From the NCBI GenBank assembly GCA_016782865.1, contig JADHXR010000061.1:1-40723 (forward strand): a stretch of DNA of 40,723 nt, read 5' to 3'. This stretch comes from Phycisphaerae bacterium (GTDB taxonomy: Bacteria > Planctomycetota > Phycisphaerae > Sedimentisphaerales > Anaerobacaceae). Made by a program: the position numbers and the translations under genes. Below, one piece after another: positions 26,927 through 34,499 of the stretch (within the stretch, counting starts at the first letter, position 1; each line of letters starts with the position of its first letter). The notes under the pieces were generated by a model. That model searched no databases, was not told the DNA's origin, and saw nothing but the letters and a program-made list of their open reading frames with translations.

Positions 26927-27193
26927 TTAAATCCCATACTTTACGATGTTTTCCGCAGCCTCCCGAATATTCTCCGGACTCTCAAGCTGACCCGACAGCA
27001 ACAATTTTCGTGCCTGCTCGACGCGTTGAGCGTCGCCTTTTGGCTCCTGCACAGCCTTGTCGATCAGAGAAGCATACTTGACTTGTACGGACACATCCAC
27101 ATCGTTATCTGGAATAGCCCTTGCAGACTTGGGCTGTCCGGATGACAAACCTGACTCAATCATGGGCTGATTTGCATCTATTTTATCTATCAT
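26927..27193 (-). CDS. flgM: FlgM-like anti-sigma-28 factor
   Basis: Protein of 88 residues, the usual FlgM size. The N-terminal half is polar and probably disordered; the C-terminal half (VDVSVQVKYASLIDKAVQ, then RVEQARKLLLSGQLESPENI, then AAENIVKYG) follows the FlgM pattern of a serine-rich lead, RVExxKxxIxxGxxxxD and a terminal helix. FlgM holds FliA inactive until it is exported through the finished hook-basal body. AGGA is 8 nt before the ATG. It is separated by 195 nt from the lipoprotein gene upstream, so it may have its own promoter; none was recognised. Its position at the end of a cluster containing fliA supports the call. Confidence 0.65.
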   Translation of the reverse strand: MIDKIDANQPMIESGLSSGQPKSARAIPDNDVDVSVQVKYASLIDKAVQEPKGDAQRVEQARKLLLSGQLESPENIREAAENIVKYGI

Positions 27194-27388
27194 TCACTAT
27201 CCTACAACGTACTGAGGAACTCCGAACTTATGCATATTCTCGCACATTCTGGACAAAACTTCAGTATTTTTCTGAATTTCCATTTTTTTCTAAAGTTCAT
27301 CACACTTGATGGACGACACATTTTGTTTTGACGATCCTGTGCTGAAAAGCAGACATTCAAATACACTCTCTTGAGTAGTAAATCCTCG

Positions 27389-28009
27389 CTACAACGTTGC
27401 CGCCACCTCATAACTGACAAACTTGATGAACTCAAGCGGACTGACCGTGGCCAATTGTTCCTGCAGAGGTGCGAAACCTGAACCCTTCTGGGCTTTGAAA
27501 TAGCTCTTTGTCCGTTGCTCGATTGCCTTGTCTGCGCCATCCCAAACCTGCTCGAGAGCCCAGAGCAACTGCCCGTCTCGCATGTCCAGGAGTTTCAAGC
27601 GCAGACCGACAGTCATATGAGGATAAGGTCTGAACTCGGTAATAGTCCCGAGCAATATCGCATCACACTTCATCGTCTCATGCATTGCTAATATCTGATC
27701 CGGGCTATATGTTGTGTCCCCGTCCAGTTGCAGGCTTCGCCAGGAAGGATCATCCCGGCGGACTATAGTCAAGCCGAAAACTTGCCTCTTTTGCAGTGCC
27801 CTAAAAAGCGATCCGGTCACATCGGCGGACATTTGCGGGTAACTCGAATCGTTCTCCAACTCAACAATGGCAACTCGCCCTACAGTTGTCAATCTCTTGT
27901 TCGGATTCAGATAATAGTAATCCGCTGAAGGCTTCGAAGCCTCGTGGCTCTGGCACCCCGGTATAAGAAATGCCAGCAGATACGGCAATACTCTCGTCGG
28001 ACTGTTCAT
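27389..28009 (-). CDS. Lipoprotein with CsgG/LpoB-like fold, flagellar-cluster associated
   Basis: The frame opens at 28120, but ATG 28009 has AGGTG 6 nt upstream and begins a lipoprotein signal (VLPYLLAFLIPGC), giving 206 residues. After the lipidated Cys come GRVAIVELENDSSYP, DVTGSLFRALQ, DAILLGTITEFRPYPHM and GLRLKLLDMRDGQLLWALEQ. This resembles the CsgG/LpoB/FlgT-like outer-membrane assembly fold (an alpha-beta domain that reports a body 'for which type is computed'). A role in building an outer-membrane ring or in anchoring the flagellum is inferred only from position. Confidence 0.7.
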   Translation of the reverse strand: MNSPTRVLPYLLAFLIPGCQSHEASKPSADYYYLNPNKRLTTVGRVAIVELENDSSYPQMSADVTGSLFRALQKRQVFGLTIVRRDDPSWRSLQLDGDTTYSPDQILAMHETMKCDAILLGTITEFRPYPHMTVGLRLKLLDMRDGQLLWALEQVWDGADKAIEQRTKSYFKAQKGSGFAPLQEQLATVSPLEFIKFVSYEVAATL

Positions 28010-28040
28010 TGAATTCACCTGAATGTGCATTCCTCTGTTC

Positions 28041-28613
28041 TTACTCCCGATAAGACCTGCTTGACGATGAGGCGGCCGAGCCGACGCCCCCAGTGCCATC
28101 ACTGCTGGCCGGTCCGGCATCGACCTGTCCGCCGAGGACCTTTAGTATCCTGAACAGCGTTTCCAGTTGAGCTGTTTCGGCATCACGCATCTCGTCGCGA
28201 AAACCAAGGATGTCGGTTTTCCAATTGTTCAATTCGATGCTCATCTCAACCAACAGGTCATTCGCCTCGGCCAGTTCCTTTCTTGTCTGCCGCAACTGGC
28301 TATCGAGAGCCGCAGCCTGCGCTTCGAGTTGCTTGTTCCTGGCGACAATGCCCTCATTCTCATGCCTCAGCGTAGCAGCCTCTTCGGAGAGCGTGGCGTA
28401 CTTTTCCGAGAGTTCTATTGCCGACTCCACCGCGGTTGGGTTCTGTGGAGTCGATTCCCGGAACCTCCTCGCCACCGAATCATTCTGCGGGATCTCAAGG
28501 GGATCAGACCCGGCAATGGTCTGCATGGACTTTTGTTCAGATGAACAGCCCGATAGTAGGACTATCGGCGTCAACATGATCAGCAAGGATAGTGTTTTGT
28601 TAATGCTCTGCAT
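28041..28613 (-). CDS. Coiled-coil lipoprotein
   Basis: ATG 28613 is preferred over 28628 because GGAGGT stands 7 nt upstream; 190 residues. The lipoprotein signal ends LLSGC. Residues ~65-150 form a long heptad-like coiled coil (AATLRHENEGIVARNKQLEA and on). The tail is Ser/Gly rich. No family recognised. It may reach from the outer membrane toward the peptidoglycan, as coiled-coil lipoproteins often do. Next in the flagellar operon, 31 nt before the CsgG-like lipoprotein gene. Confidence 0.7.
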   Translation of the reverse strand: MQSINKTLSLLIMLTPIVLLSGCSSEQKSMQTIAGSDPLEIPQNDSVARRFRESTPQNPTAVESAIELSEKYATLSEEAATLRHENEGIVARNKQLEAQAAALDSQLRQTRKELAEANDLLVEMSIELNNWKTDILGFRDEMRDAETAQLETLFRILKVLGGQVDAGPASSDGTGGVGSAASSSSRSYRE

Positions 28614-28670
28614 TGTACTTACCTCCATTTGTCTAATTTGGCCGGGCGCCTTGATCGGGCCGTTTTGGGT

Positions 28671-28922
28671 TCAGGAGTTCTCCGGCGTCTGCGCGCCGGC
28701 ATAGTCACATCTCAAATATACTTTTGCACCGCAAGAACAAACTACTTCTATAACGGCATGATCCGCATGGTTTTCAATGATTTGCGCTTGTGGTGCGGCC
28801 GCAGCATCATCCGTCTGTGCCGGCTCACCTCTTTCGAACTTGTCCTGCAGCAATCCCAAATGGTAACGGCCCTCAAGTTCGACCTCGCCGCTTTTTAGAA
28901 TCCGTCCTGAAGTTTCTGTCAT
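28671..28922 (-). CDS. Small hypothetical protein with Cys pair
   Basis: The frame opens at TTG 28955, but ATG 28922 with GGAG ~11 nt upstream is preferred; 83 residues. Near the C-terminus is VIEVVCSCGAKVYLRCDY, a three-cysteine cluster that looks like half a zinc ribbon. The first part (GRILKSGEVELEGRYHLGLL) has no recognised relatives. Its place in the flagellar operon is the only clue to its job. If TTG 28955 were used it would overlap the preceding gene by 4 nt. Confidence 0.55.
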   Translation of the reverse strand: MTETSGRILKSGEVELEGRYHLGLLQDKFERGEPAQTDDAAAAPQAQIIENHADHAVIEVVCSCGAKVYLRCDYAGAQTPENS

Positions 28923-28951
28923 CTGTCGTCGGGCTCCATAACTGATTTTCG

Positions 28952-29176
28952 TCAAGCACAGTAGTCAATTCGGCCGCCGTCCTTTTCACCCTTGTCTTGG
29001 GCCCGCTCTTGAGGTGAAACCGCCTCTGAGTCTTTGGCGGACTCGTCTTGCTCTTTGCCTTTCTCGTGTGATTGCCGCCGGCGATTTCCATCCTTGCGTC
29101 GTTTTGCAGGAGCCAGCCCCGCGATATTCTGGAGACCCTGCACCGGCTTTATCAGGTTGGTATCATAATCTGCCAT
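28952..29176 (-). CDS. Small highly charged hypothetical protein
   Basis: Protein of 74 residues: a short N-terminus (MADYDTNLIKPVQGLQNIAG) then a long stretch of Lys, Arg, Glu and Gln with no hydrophobic core, probably disordered. Its start lies within the last 14 nt of fliA and it is in the same operon. Such small charged proteins in flagellar operons are sometimes export substrates or chaperones, but nothing in the sequence proves this. Confidence 0.5.
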   Translation of the reverse strand: MADYDTNLIKPVQGLQNIAGLAPAKRRKDGNRRRQSHEKGKEQDESAKDSEAVSPQERAQDKGEKDGGRIDYCA

Positions 29177-29984
29177 CTTTCCACTGCCTCAATTTTGTTG
29201 ACAGGCTAAACAAAGCACTTGCGTGCAGCTGGCTGACACGCGACTCGGTAATTTCCAGGATTCCAGCTATCTGCTTCATCGTCAATTGTTGCTGATAATA
29301 GAGCAGAACGACCTGCCGTTGCTTCTCGAGCAACAGCTCCATCGCCTCGGCTAACTTCTCGGCAAGCTCCGCTCTTTCGATCCTCTCATCAGGCGAACTT
29401 GTGTGCGGCGCCGCCAGGAGATGGCCCAGCGCAGGCGAATCGTCGCTCGAGTCGTCGAGCGACATGAAATGCTGCGCCCGGGCGTTTTCGAGTGTTTCAT
29501 AAAGCTCTTCTACAGTTATGCCGAGTCTTTCAGCTAATTCGCTGTCGGTGGGTGCGGTGCCCGTCTGCTCGGTAATCTTGCGGCTGAGCTGCTGGGCCTC
29601 GCGAATCCGCTTGTTCAGATTTGCAGGCACAAGGGACCAGCATCGCAACTCGTCGAGGATTGCACCCCTGATCCTGATATAGGCGTAGGTCTTGAACTCT
29701 GCCTGGTGAGACGGGTCGAAGTCGCGTGCAGCCCTCACGAGACCCACCGCTCCGGCCGAGACCATGTCTTCAAATGACAACGGAGGTTTCAAATAGGTCA
29801 CCACCCGCCTGGCTATCTTGTGAACCATCGGCAGGAACTCGGCTATCTGCCCATCTGCGATGCCGCTTTGGAGAGATTGTCTTTGACCTGAGTATGCGCG
29901 CAAGGCAACATTGTTAAGGTGTTTTCGGCTCTTTTCGGCGAGCCGTTCCTCGTGAATGTTTTCAGTCTGTGCCGCCAAAGTCAT
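29163..29984 (-). CDS. fliA: Flagellar sigma factor FliA/WhiG type (sigma-28)
   Basis: ATG 29984 (GGGAG just upstream) gives 273 residues; the frame is open to 30053. It shows region 2 (LPMVHKIARRVVTYL, FEDMVSAGAVGLVRAARDFD), the FliA hallmark YAYIRIRGAILDELR, region 3 (GTAPTDSELAERLGITVEEL) and region 4 (LLLEKQRQVVLLYYQQQLTM, ITESRVSQLHASALFSL). It would direct late flagellar genes once released from FlgM. It overlaps the small membrane protein gene by 23 nt upstream. FlhF and FlhG, which often lie between flhA and fliA, are absent here. Confidence 0.85.
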   Translation of the reverse strand: MTLAAQTENIHEERLAEKSRKHLNNVALRAYSGQRQSLQSGIADGQIAEFLPMVHKIARRVVTYLKPPLSFEDMVSAGAVGLVRAARDFDPSHQAEFKTYAYIRIRGAILDELRCWSLVPANLNKRIREAQQLSRKITEQTGTAPTDSELAERLGITVEELYETLENARAQHFMSLDDSSDDSPALGHLLAAPHTSSPDERIERAELAEKLAEAMELLLEKQRQVVLLYYQQQLTMKQIAGILEITESRVSQLHASALFSLSTKLRQWKDGRL

Positions 29985-30252
29985 TGTCTCCCGAGGCCAC
30001 TTCGTGCTTGGCCATAAAATCAGGATCGCCTTGTCGATCCGTCTGGTTGGCAATCATCGCATTGACCAGGATAATGTTTATCGCTCTTACAGCCCAGCCT
30101 CCCCCCACGTACACGAGCACCGCTCCTATCAGCGCCCTCTTACAACAGACAAACGGCGCAAGGCCACTGCCCCAGCCGATCAAGCTCATCACAAAGAAGC
30201 ATATCACCGCAATGCTTACCGCAATTGAACGAACGTTTAACGGCACAATCAC
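29962..30252 (-). CDS. Small membrane protein between flhA and fliA
   Basis: Protein of 96 residues starting GTG at 30252. Two membrane segments (IAVSIAVICFFVMSLIGWG and ALIGAVLVYVGGGWAVRAI) are followed by a polar tail ending FGGTD. No family recognised. It occupies the place usually taken by flhF/flhG, 51 nt after flhA, and its 3' end overlaps the fliA start, so it is a real member of the operon. Confidence 0.6.
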   Translation of the reverse strand: MIVPLNVRSIAVSIAVICFFVMSLIGWGSGLAPFVCCKRALIGAVLVYVGGGWAVRAINIILVNAMIANQTDRQGDPDFMAKHEVASGDNDFGGTD

Positions 30253-30303
30253 CTCGTTTCTCGTATGGTGTAAATCATATTGTTTTCATCTCCACGCAAC
30301 AGA

Positions 30304-32448
30304 TCACGTCGAGGCCAAGGCAAGTTCCCGCTCATTTGGCTCGGTCGATTCACCCGGATGGATCGACACGGTTTCTATCGGTTCGACCTCAGTTCCGAGC
30401 ACAATTTCGTCGTAAGCTACGACCGGCATTAACGCAACCGTACGTGAGAGCATTTCCGCCAGTGACGAGCGCAGCCTGGAATCACACAGCAGGATCACCT
30501 TATCAGGACCTTTGTCCATCGCCGCTTTCCATGCCTGTGCTATTGCCCTGCTTATCTCCATGGCCATCTCGGCAGGCAGAGCAAGACTTATTCCATCGGC
30601 CTCTTGCTGCAACGTCGAGGCCATTTGATGCTCGAGCGCCGGCTCCAGCGTTATCGCCAATATCTTGCCGTCCTCGTTCCTATAGAGTTCTGTGATGGTT
30701 CTGCTCAAACGTTTGCGAACCATCTCGGTCAGGACGGCCACATTCTTGGTCTTCGAAACATGCTCTCCCAACGATTCAAGAATGGCAGTCAGCTCGCGGA
30801 TAGGTATGCCGTCCCTTATGATGTTCTTGAGCAAGCGCTGAAGCAATCCGATGGACACCTCTCGATCGGGTCCGACAACTTCGCCGACCAATGACGGCTG
30901 GGTTTTGCGCAGTCTGTCAACGAGAAGCTGAACGTCCTCACGGGTCAACATGTCGTCGGCGTGTTTTTTGAGTGTTTCGGACAGATGCGTAATAAATACC
31001 GACTCAGGATCGATGACCGTATATCCGCTAAGTTCGGCGCTCTCCTTGTTGCCCGGCGTGACCCACAAGGCGGGCAGCCCGTAGACGGGCTCGGTTGTTT
31101 CTATGCCATCAACCCTGGCCTGGACCGAGCCTGGGTCCATAGCCAGGAACATCTCCGGCTCTAATCGCCCCTTTGCCACCGGCAACTCTGCGATTCGAAT
31201 CTCATAGCCGGTCGGTTCGAGGTTAATATTGTCCCGCAACCTGACGAGCGGAAGAATTATGCCGAGCTGCTGAGCGAATTTTCTCCGCAAAGCCCCGATG
31301 CGATCAAAGATGGTACTGTCCTTGCGAGGATCCACCATGCCTATCAGACGCACGCCGACCTGAACTGAAACTCTGTCAACGTCCAGCAGTTCCTCAACCG
31401 GCTGTTTCTCAGACCTGGCCGCCGGGGCCTCGCCATCCCTGGGCTTCTGCTCCTTCTCGGTTCGAGCCACCGTTCGTCCGAGCACAGCAGCGCCGGCGCC
31501 CAACAGCAGGAAAGACAATTTGGGCAAACCGGGAACGAACGCCATCGATGCGATTATGATAGCCGCGATAGTCAACGGCTGACTGGTTCTGAGAAACTGC
31601 TTGGAGAGATCCTGGCCTACACTGTGACGTGACGATATCTTGGTGACCAGAAATCCCGAGCTTATAGCGATAATCACCGACGGGATCTGGCTGACAAGTC
31701 CATCCCCGATGGAGAGGATCGAATAAGTCCTCATGGCGCCGGAAATTGCAAGCCCCCGTGAATAACCCATGGCTATGCCGCCGACTATGTTGACAGCGGT
31801 GATTATCAGCCCCGCTTTGGCATCACCGCGAATGAATTTGCTGGCGCCATCCATCGCGCCATAGAATTCACTTTCCTTGACAATCTTCGCCCGACGTTCG
31901 TTGGCCTGCGTTTCCGTGATTGTCCCGGCGTTAAGGTCTGCGTCGATCGCCATCTGCTTGCCGGGCATGGCGTCAAGGGTAAAACGCGCTGCAACCTCAC
32001 TTATTCTCTCGGCACCTTTTGTAATCACGATGAATTGGATAACAACCAGGATCAGGAAGATTACCACTCCGACGACCAAACTGCCGCCGGCAACAAAATC
32101 ACCGAAGGTCGCAATGACTTTGCCGGCATCGCCCTGCAGGAGTATTAATCTGGTCGAAGCCACATTAAGGGACAGGCGAAATAGCGTCACGAAAAGAAGC
32201 AACGACGGGAACGTGGACAATTCCAGCGCTTCTCTCGACGACAGAGTGACTACCAGGACGCCAATGGCCAGCGATATGCTGCAAGCCAGAAGTACATCCA
32301 ATACCGGCGTTGGCAGACGGACCAGAAGCGTGGCAAGGACCGTGACCATTCCAACAATCATGATGATATTGCTATGCGACGCCAGAGAACCGCTGCGCCG
32401 GTTCAAGCCCGGTGATCCCTGCGAATTCGATTGTACCAATGCCGCCAT
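30304..32448 (-). CDS. flhA: Flagellar export gate protein FlhA
   Basis: ATG 32448 follows AAGGA at 6 nt (GTG 32451 would be too close); 714 residues, the normal size. About eight membrane helices lie in the first half, with the FHIPEP signature region (FPSLLLFVTLFRLSLNVAST, LDAMPGKQMAIDADLNAG, ESEFYGAMDGASKFIRGD). The C-terminal half is the cytoplasmic domain that docks chaperone-substrate complexes (VGVRLIGMVD, ILPLVRLRDN, YTVIDPESVFITHL). It forms the nonameric ring of the type III export gate. The other gate genes (flhB, fliP, fliQ, fliR) are not in the window. Confidence 0.95.
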   Translation of the reverse strand: MAALVQSNSQGSPGLNRRSGSLASHSNIIMIVGMVTVLATLLVRLPTPVLDVLLACSISLAIGVLVVTLSSREALELSTFPSLLLFVTLFRLSLNVASTRLILLQGDAGKVIATFGDFVAGGSLVVGVVIFLILVVIQFIVITKGAERISEVAARFTLDAMPGKQMAIDADLNAGTITETQANERRAKIVKESEFYGAMDGASKFIRGDAKAGLIITAVNIVGGIAMGYSRGLAISGAMRTYSILSIGDGLVSQIPSVIIAISSGFLVTKISSRHSVGQDLSKQFLRTSQPLTIAAIIIASMAFVPGLPKLSFLLLGAGAAVLGRTVARTEKEQKPRDGEAPAARSEKQPVEELLDVDRVSVQVGVRLIGMVDPRKDSTIFDRIGALRRKFAQQLGIILPLVRLRDNINLEPTGYEIRIAELPVAKGRLEPEMFLAMDPGSVQARVDGIETTEPVYGLPALWVTPGNKESAELSGYTVIDPESVFITHLSETLKKHADDMLTREDVQLLVDRLRKTQPSLVGEVVGPDREVSIGLLQRLLKNIIRDGIPIRELTAILESLGEHVSKTKNVAVLTEMVRKRLSRTITELYRNEDGKILAITLEPALEHQMASTLQQEADGISLALPAEMAMEISRAIAQAWKAAMDKGPDKVILLCDSRLRSSLAEMLSRTVALMPVVAYDEIVLGTEVEPIETVSIHPGESTEPNERELALAST

Positions 32449-32466
32449 CACGATTCCTTCTCGAAG

Positions 32467-32862
32467 CTACACATGGACCTTCTTGGGTGCCGAATCACCG
32501 AGACCAAGAATCTGCTCTATCTTGATGGCAAACCGGCCATCCACCACAACAATATTGCCCGTAGCAAACTTAGTATCTTTGAGATACAACTCGGCAGGCT
32601 CATCGATAGACTTGTCAAGCGTAATTACCGAACCGGGCCCCAACTGCAAGAGACGCTGAACCGGCATCTTGGTTTGACCTATAGTGATCGTAATCGGAAC
32701 ACTCATGTCGAGCAGAATATCGATACTCCCACCGGCACCTGTTGGCTCGGATTCTGCAGCCTCGGAAAATTCGACAGTTTGGACCTGCTTCTTTCCATCG
32801 GTCTGGGGCGTCTCTTCCCGCTGATCCGGTTTCTCTTCCACCGCCTGAGCTGCATTCTCCAT
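32467..32862 (-). CDS. fliN: Flagellar motor switch protein FliN
   Basis: Protein of 131 residues. After a charged N-terminal ~45 residues comes the SpoA/FliN domain (IDILLDMSVPITITIGQTKM, LLQLGPGSVITLDKSIDEPA, GNIVVVDGRFAIKIEQIL), which is complete. It forms the lower part of the C-ring with FliM. The gene is 18 nt from flhA and 51 nt after fliM. Confidence 0.92.
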   Translation of the reverse strand: MENAAQAVEEKPDQREETPQTDGKKQVQTVEFSEAAESEPTGAGGSIDILLDMSVPITITIGQTKMPVQRLLQLGPGSVITLDKSIDEPAELYLKDTKFATGNIVVVDGRFAIKIEQILGLGDSAPKKVHV

Positions 32863-32913
32863 ATTTCCATTTCCTTTGTGATTATTGGGTACCTAAAGAG
32901 CAAACTGATTGCC

Positions 32914-33885
32914 CTAAGCCACATCTCCAATTGCCGCTCCTGAAATCGCCACGGCGTACCTGCCGGCAGATTTGGCCGGCCGGCCGCTATACACGGTTCG
33001 GTGATCCACAATCAATTCGATCGGCTCATCCACCGTCTTATCCAGCAATAGCATGTCGTTGACCTGCAAGTTCATTATCTGGCCGAAAGTCAACGTGGTA
33101 GAAGCCAGTTGGGCGGTAATCGTTACCGTTGTTTCATACAGATGATCAAGAATCGCTTTGGAAATCTCACTTGCAGAATATTCGCCGCCCGCTCGTGTGG
33201 TTCTTCCCGCCACAGCATCCAACTCTCGGCACGGAATCAAAAAGTAGGCGGCCGAACTGTCCTGCGAATCGGCTTTCTTTACGTCAAGAGACATCCTGCA
33301 AACTTCTTCTATACCCCGGAGTTCAAGAGGCCACCGTCCCCTCACGACACTTGTGGTCAAACAGAAATTGCAGATTGCATCGGAATCGCAGAACACCTCA
33401 ACCAGAGCCGAGGTCAGATCCAGCAGGAGCGACTCCTCCAATCCCGATAAAGCCCTGCCCGAATCTTCTTCGGACTCGCAGTCACCGAGCAACTGTCGTG
33501 CCCAAGCGCTTGCAGTTCGCTCGGGCATGCCAACAAATCCACACGGACGCTCCGGGTCTATGCCAAAGGGGACAAAATAATCCTTCTGCTGAGCACCCGA
33601 GATCTTGTCAGACAATTCAGATGCAAAGTGTTGGGTGATCGAGGTAATTGTCACGTCGAACCGGCTGCGACAGAAATCAGAGAATCTTCTCGCCATTGCC
33701 CGTGCGGCTGTTTGGGCAAATTGGTCGAGTTTCGCAAGCTGGTGAGTGCTGAAATAATGAGGATCGTACCAGTTGTATTCTGTGGTCTCAACTTGCGCAG
33801 CATTTTCCTGCGGCGTAGAACCTACGGCGGCAAGAAGCTGCTGCATCCTTTTCCTGCTCAAACTGTCAGCCACTCTACTGCTCAT
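32914..33885 (-). CDS. fliM: Flagellar motor switch protein FliM (divergent)
   Basis: Protein of 323 residues. The C-terminal ~80 residues are a SpoA domain (TITAQLASTTLTFGQIMNLQ, LLLDKTVDEPIELIVDHRTV). The middle domain is present but lacks a clear GGxG (LLGDCESEEDSGRALSGLEE instead of LFGG). At the N-terminus, where typical FliM has the CheY-binding LSQDEIDALLSAV, it reads LSRKRMQQLLAAVGS, so the acidic residues are replaced by basic or polar ones. The ATG overlaps the fliL stop as ATGA. It should form the wall of the C-ring; chemotaxis coupling may differ. Confidence 0.88.
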   Translation of the reverse strand: MSSRVADSLSRKRMQQLLAAVGSTPQENAAQVETTEYNWYDPHYFSTHQLAKLDQFAQTAARAMARRFSDFCRSRFDVTITSITQHFASELSDKISGAQQKDYFVPFGIDPERPCGFVGMPERTASAWARQLLGDCESEEDSGRALSGLEESLLLDLTSALVEVFCDSDAICNFCLTTSVVRGRWPLELRGIEEVCRMSLDVKKADSQDSSAAYFLIPCRELDAVAGRTTRAGGEYSASEISKAILDHLYETTVTITAQLASTTLTFGQIMNLQVNDMLLLDKTVDEPIELIVDHRTVYSGRPAKSAGRYAVAISGAAIGDVA

Positions 33886-34463
33886 TGTACCGGAAATTCC
33901 TTAATTAGGACTCGCTTGATTTGCGGTTTGGAATCGGGAAAGAACCTTTCATTAAACAACTCGCGTACGCGCGACTGAATACTCTTGAGGTTTTTATCGC
34001 CCTGGATGTCTTTGAGACTCAGACCTGAAAGATAGACAAAGAGCATATCCGTCAGGATCGGCTTCTTCTCGTCAAGAAAAGCAGCGCCCTTCTTCTGATC
34101 CGTTTCGGCACTGATTTCGAGTGTGAAAGATGCTCGAACATATCGCGATACGCCGGGCTCATTAAGATTTGCTATAACAGGGTCCAGCTCGTAGTACCAG
34201 ACTTTCTCAGAGTCATTCGTCGAATCATTGTCCGCTGTGAGATCCTCAACCTGATTTGATTCATCAGGCTTTTGACCGGCTTCGGCTGCCTCGGGCGCGC
34301 CGGAGCCGGCAAACAATCGACCCAAGCCAAAACCGGCGCCGGCGCAGAACATGACCACCGCAGCGATTATTATCCAGGGCAGGAATCGGCCGATAAAGGA
34401 CTTCTTGTCGCCCTTTTCCGCTGTCGACTCGTTCTGCTCTTTTGTGTCATCCACATCTGCCAT
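33882..34463 (-). CDS. fliL: Flagellar basal-body-associated protein FliL
   Basis: ATG 34463 (GAGG 6 nt upstream) is preferred to 34475; 193 residues. One membrane helix (FLPWIIIAAVVMFCAGAGFG) follows a polar N-terminus. A Glu/Asp-rich linker leads to the FliL domain (YYELDPVIANLNEPGVSRYV, LTDMLFVYLSGLSLKDIQ, PQIKRVLIKEFPVQ), which lies in the periplasm near the stator. It overlaps fliM by 4 nt. Confidence 0.88.
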   Translation of the reverse strand: MADVDDTKEQNESTAEKGDKKSFIGRFLPWIIIAAVVMFCAGAGFGLGRLFAGSGAPEAAEAGQKPDESNQVEDLTADNDSTNDSEKVWYYELDPVIANLNEPGVSRYVRASFTLEISAETDQKKGAAFLDEKKPILTDMLFVYLSGLSLKDIQGDKNLKSIQSRVRELFNERFFPDSKPQIKRVLIKEFPVQ

Positions 34464-34499
34464 ATTTCGCCTCAATCAATTATCGCCCAAACGGTGCAA

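Noticed and set aside
27202..27300. 32-codon minus-strand frame with a CPEC motif (MNFRKKWKF...)
   Set aside because: No ribosome-binding site, only four similar-looking features, and no relatives recognised; it may be chance in an AT-rich leader.
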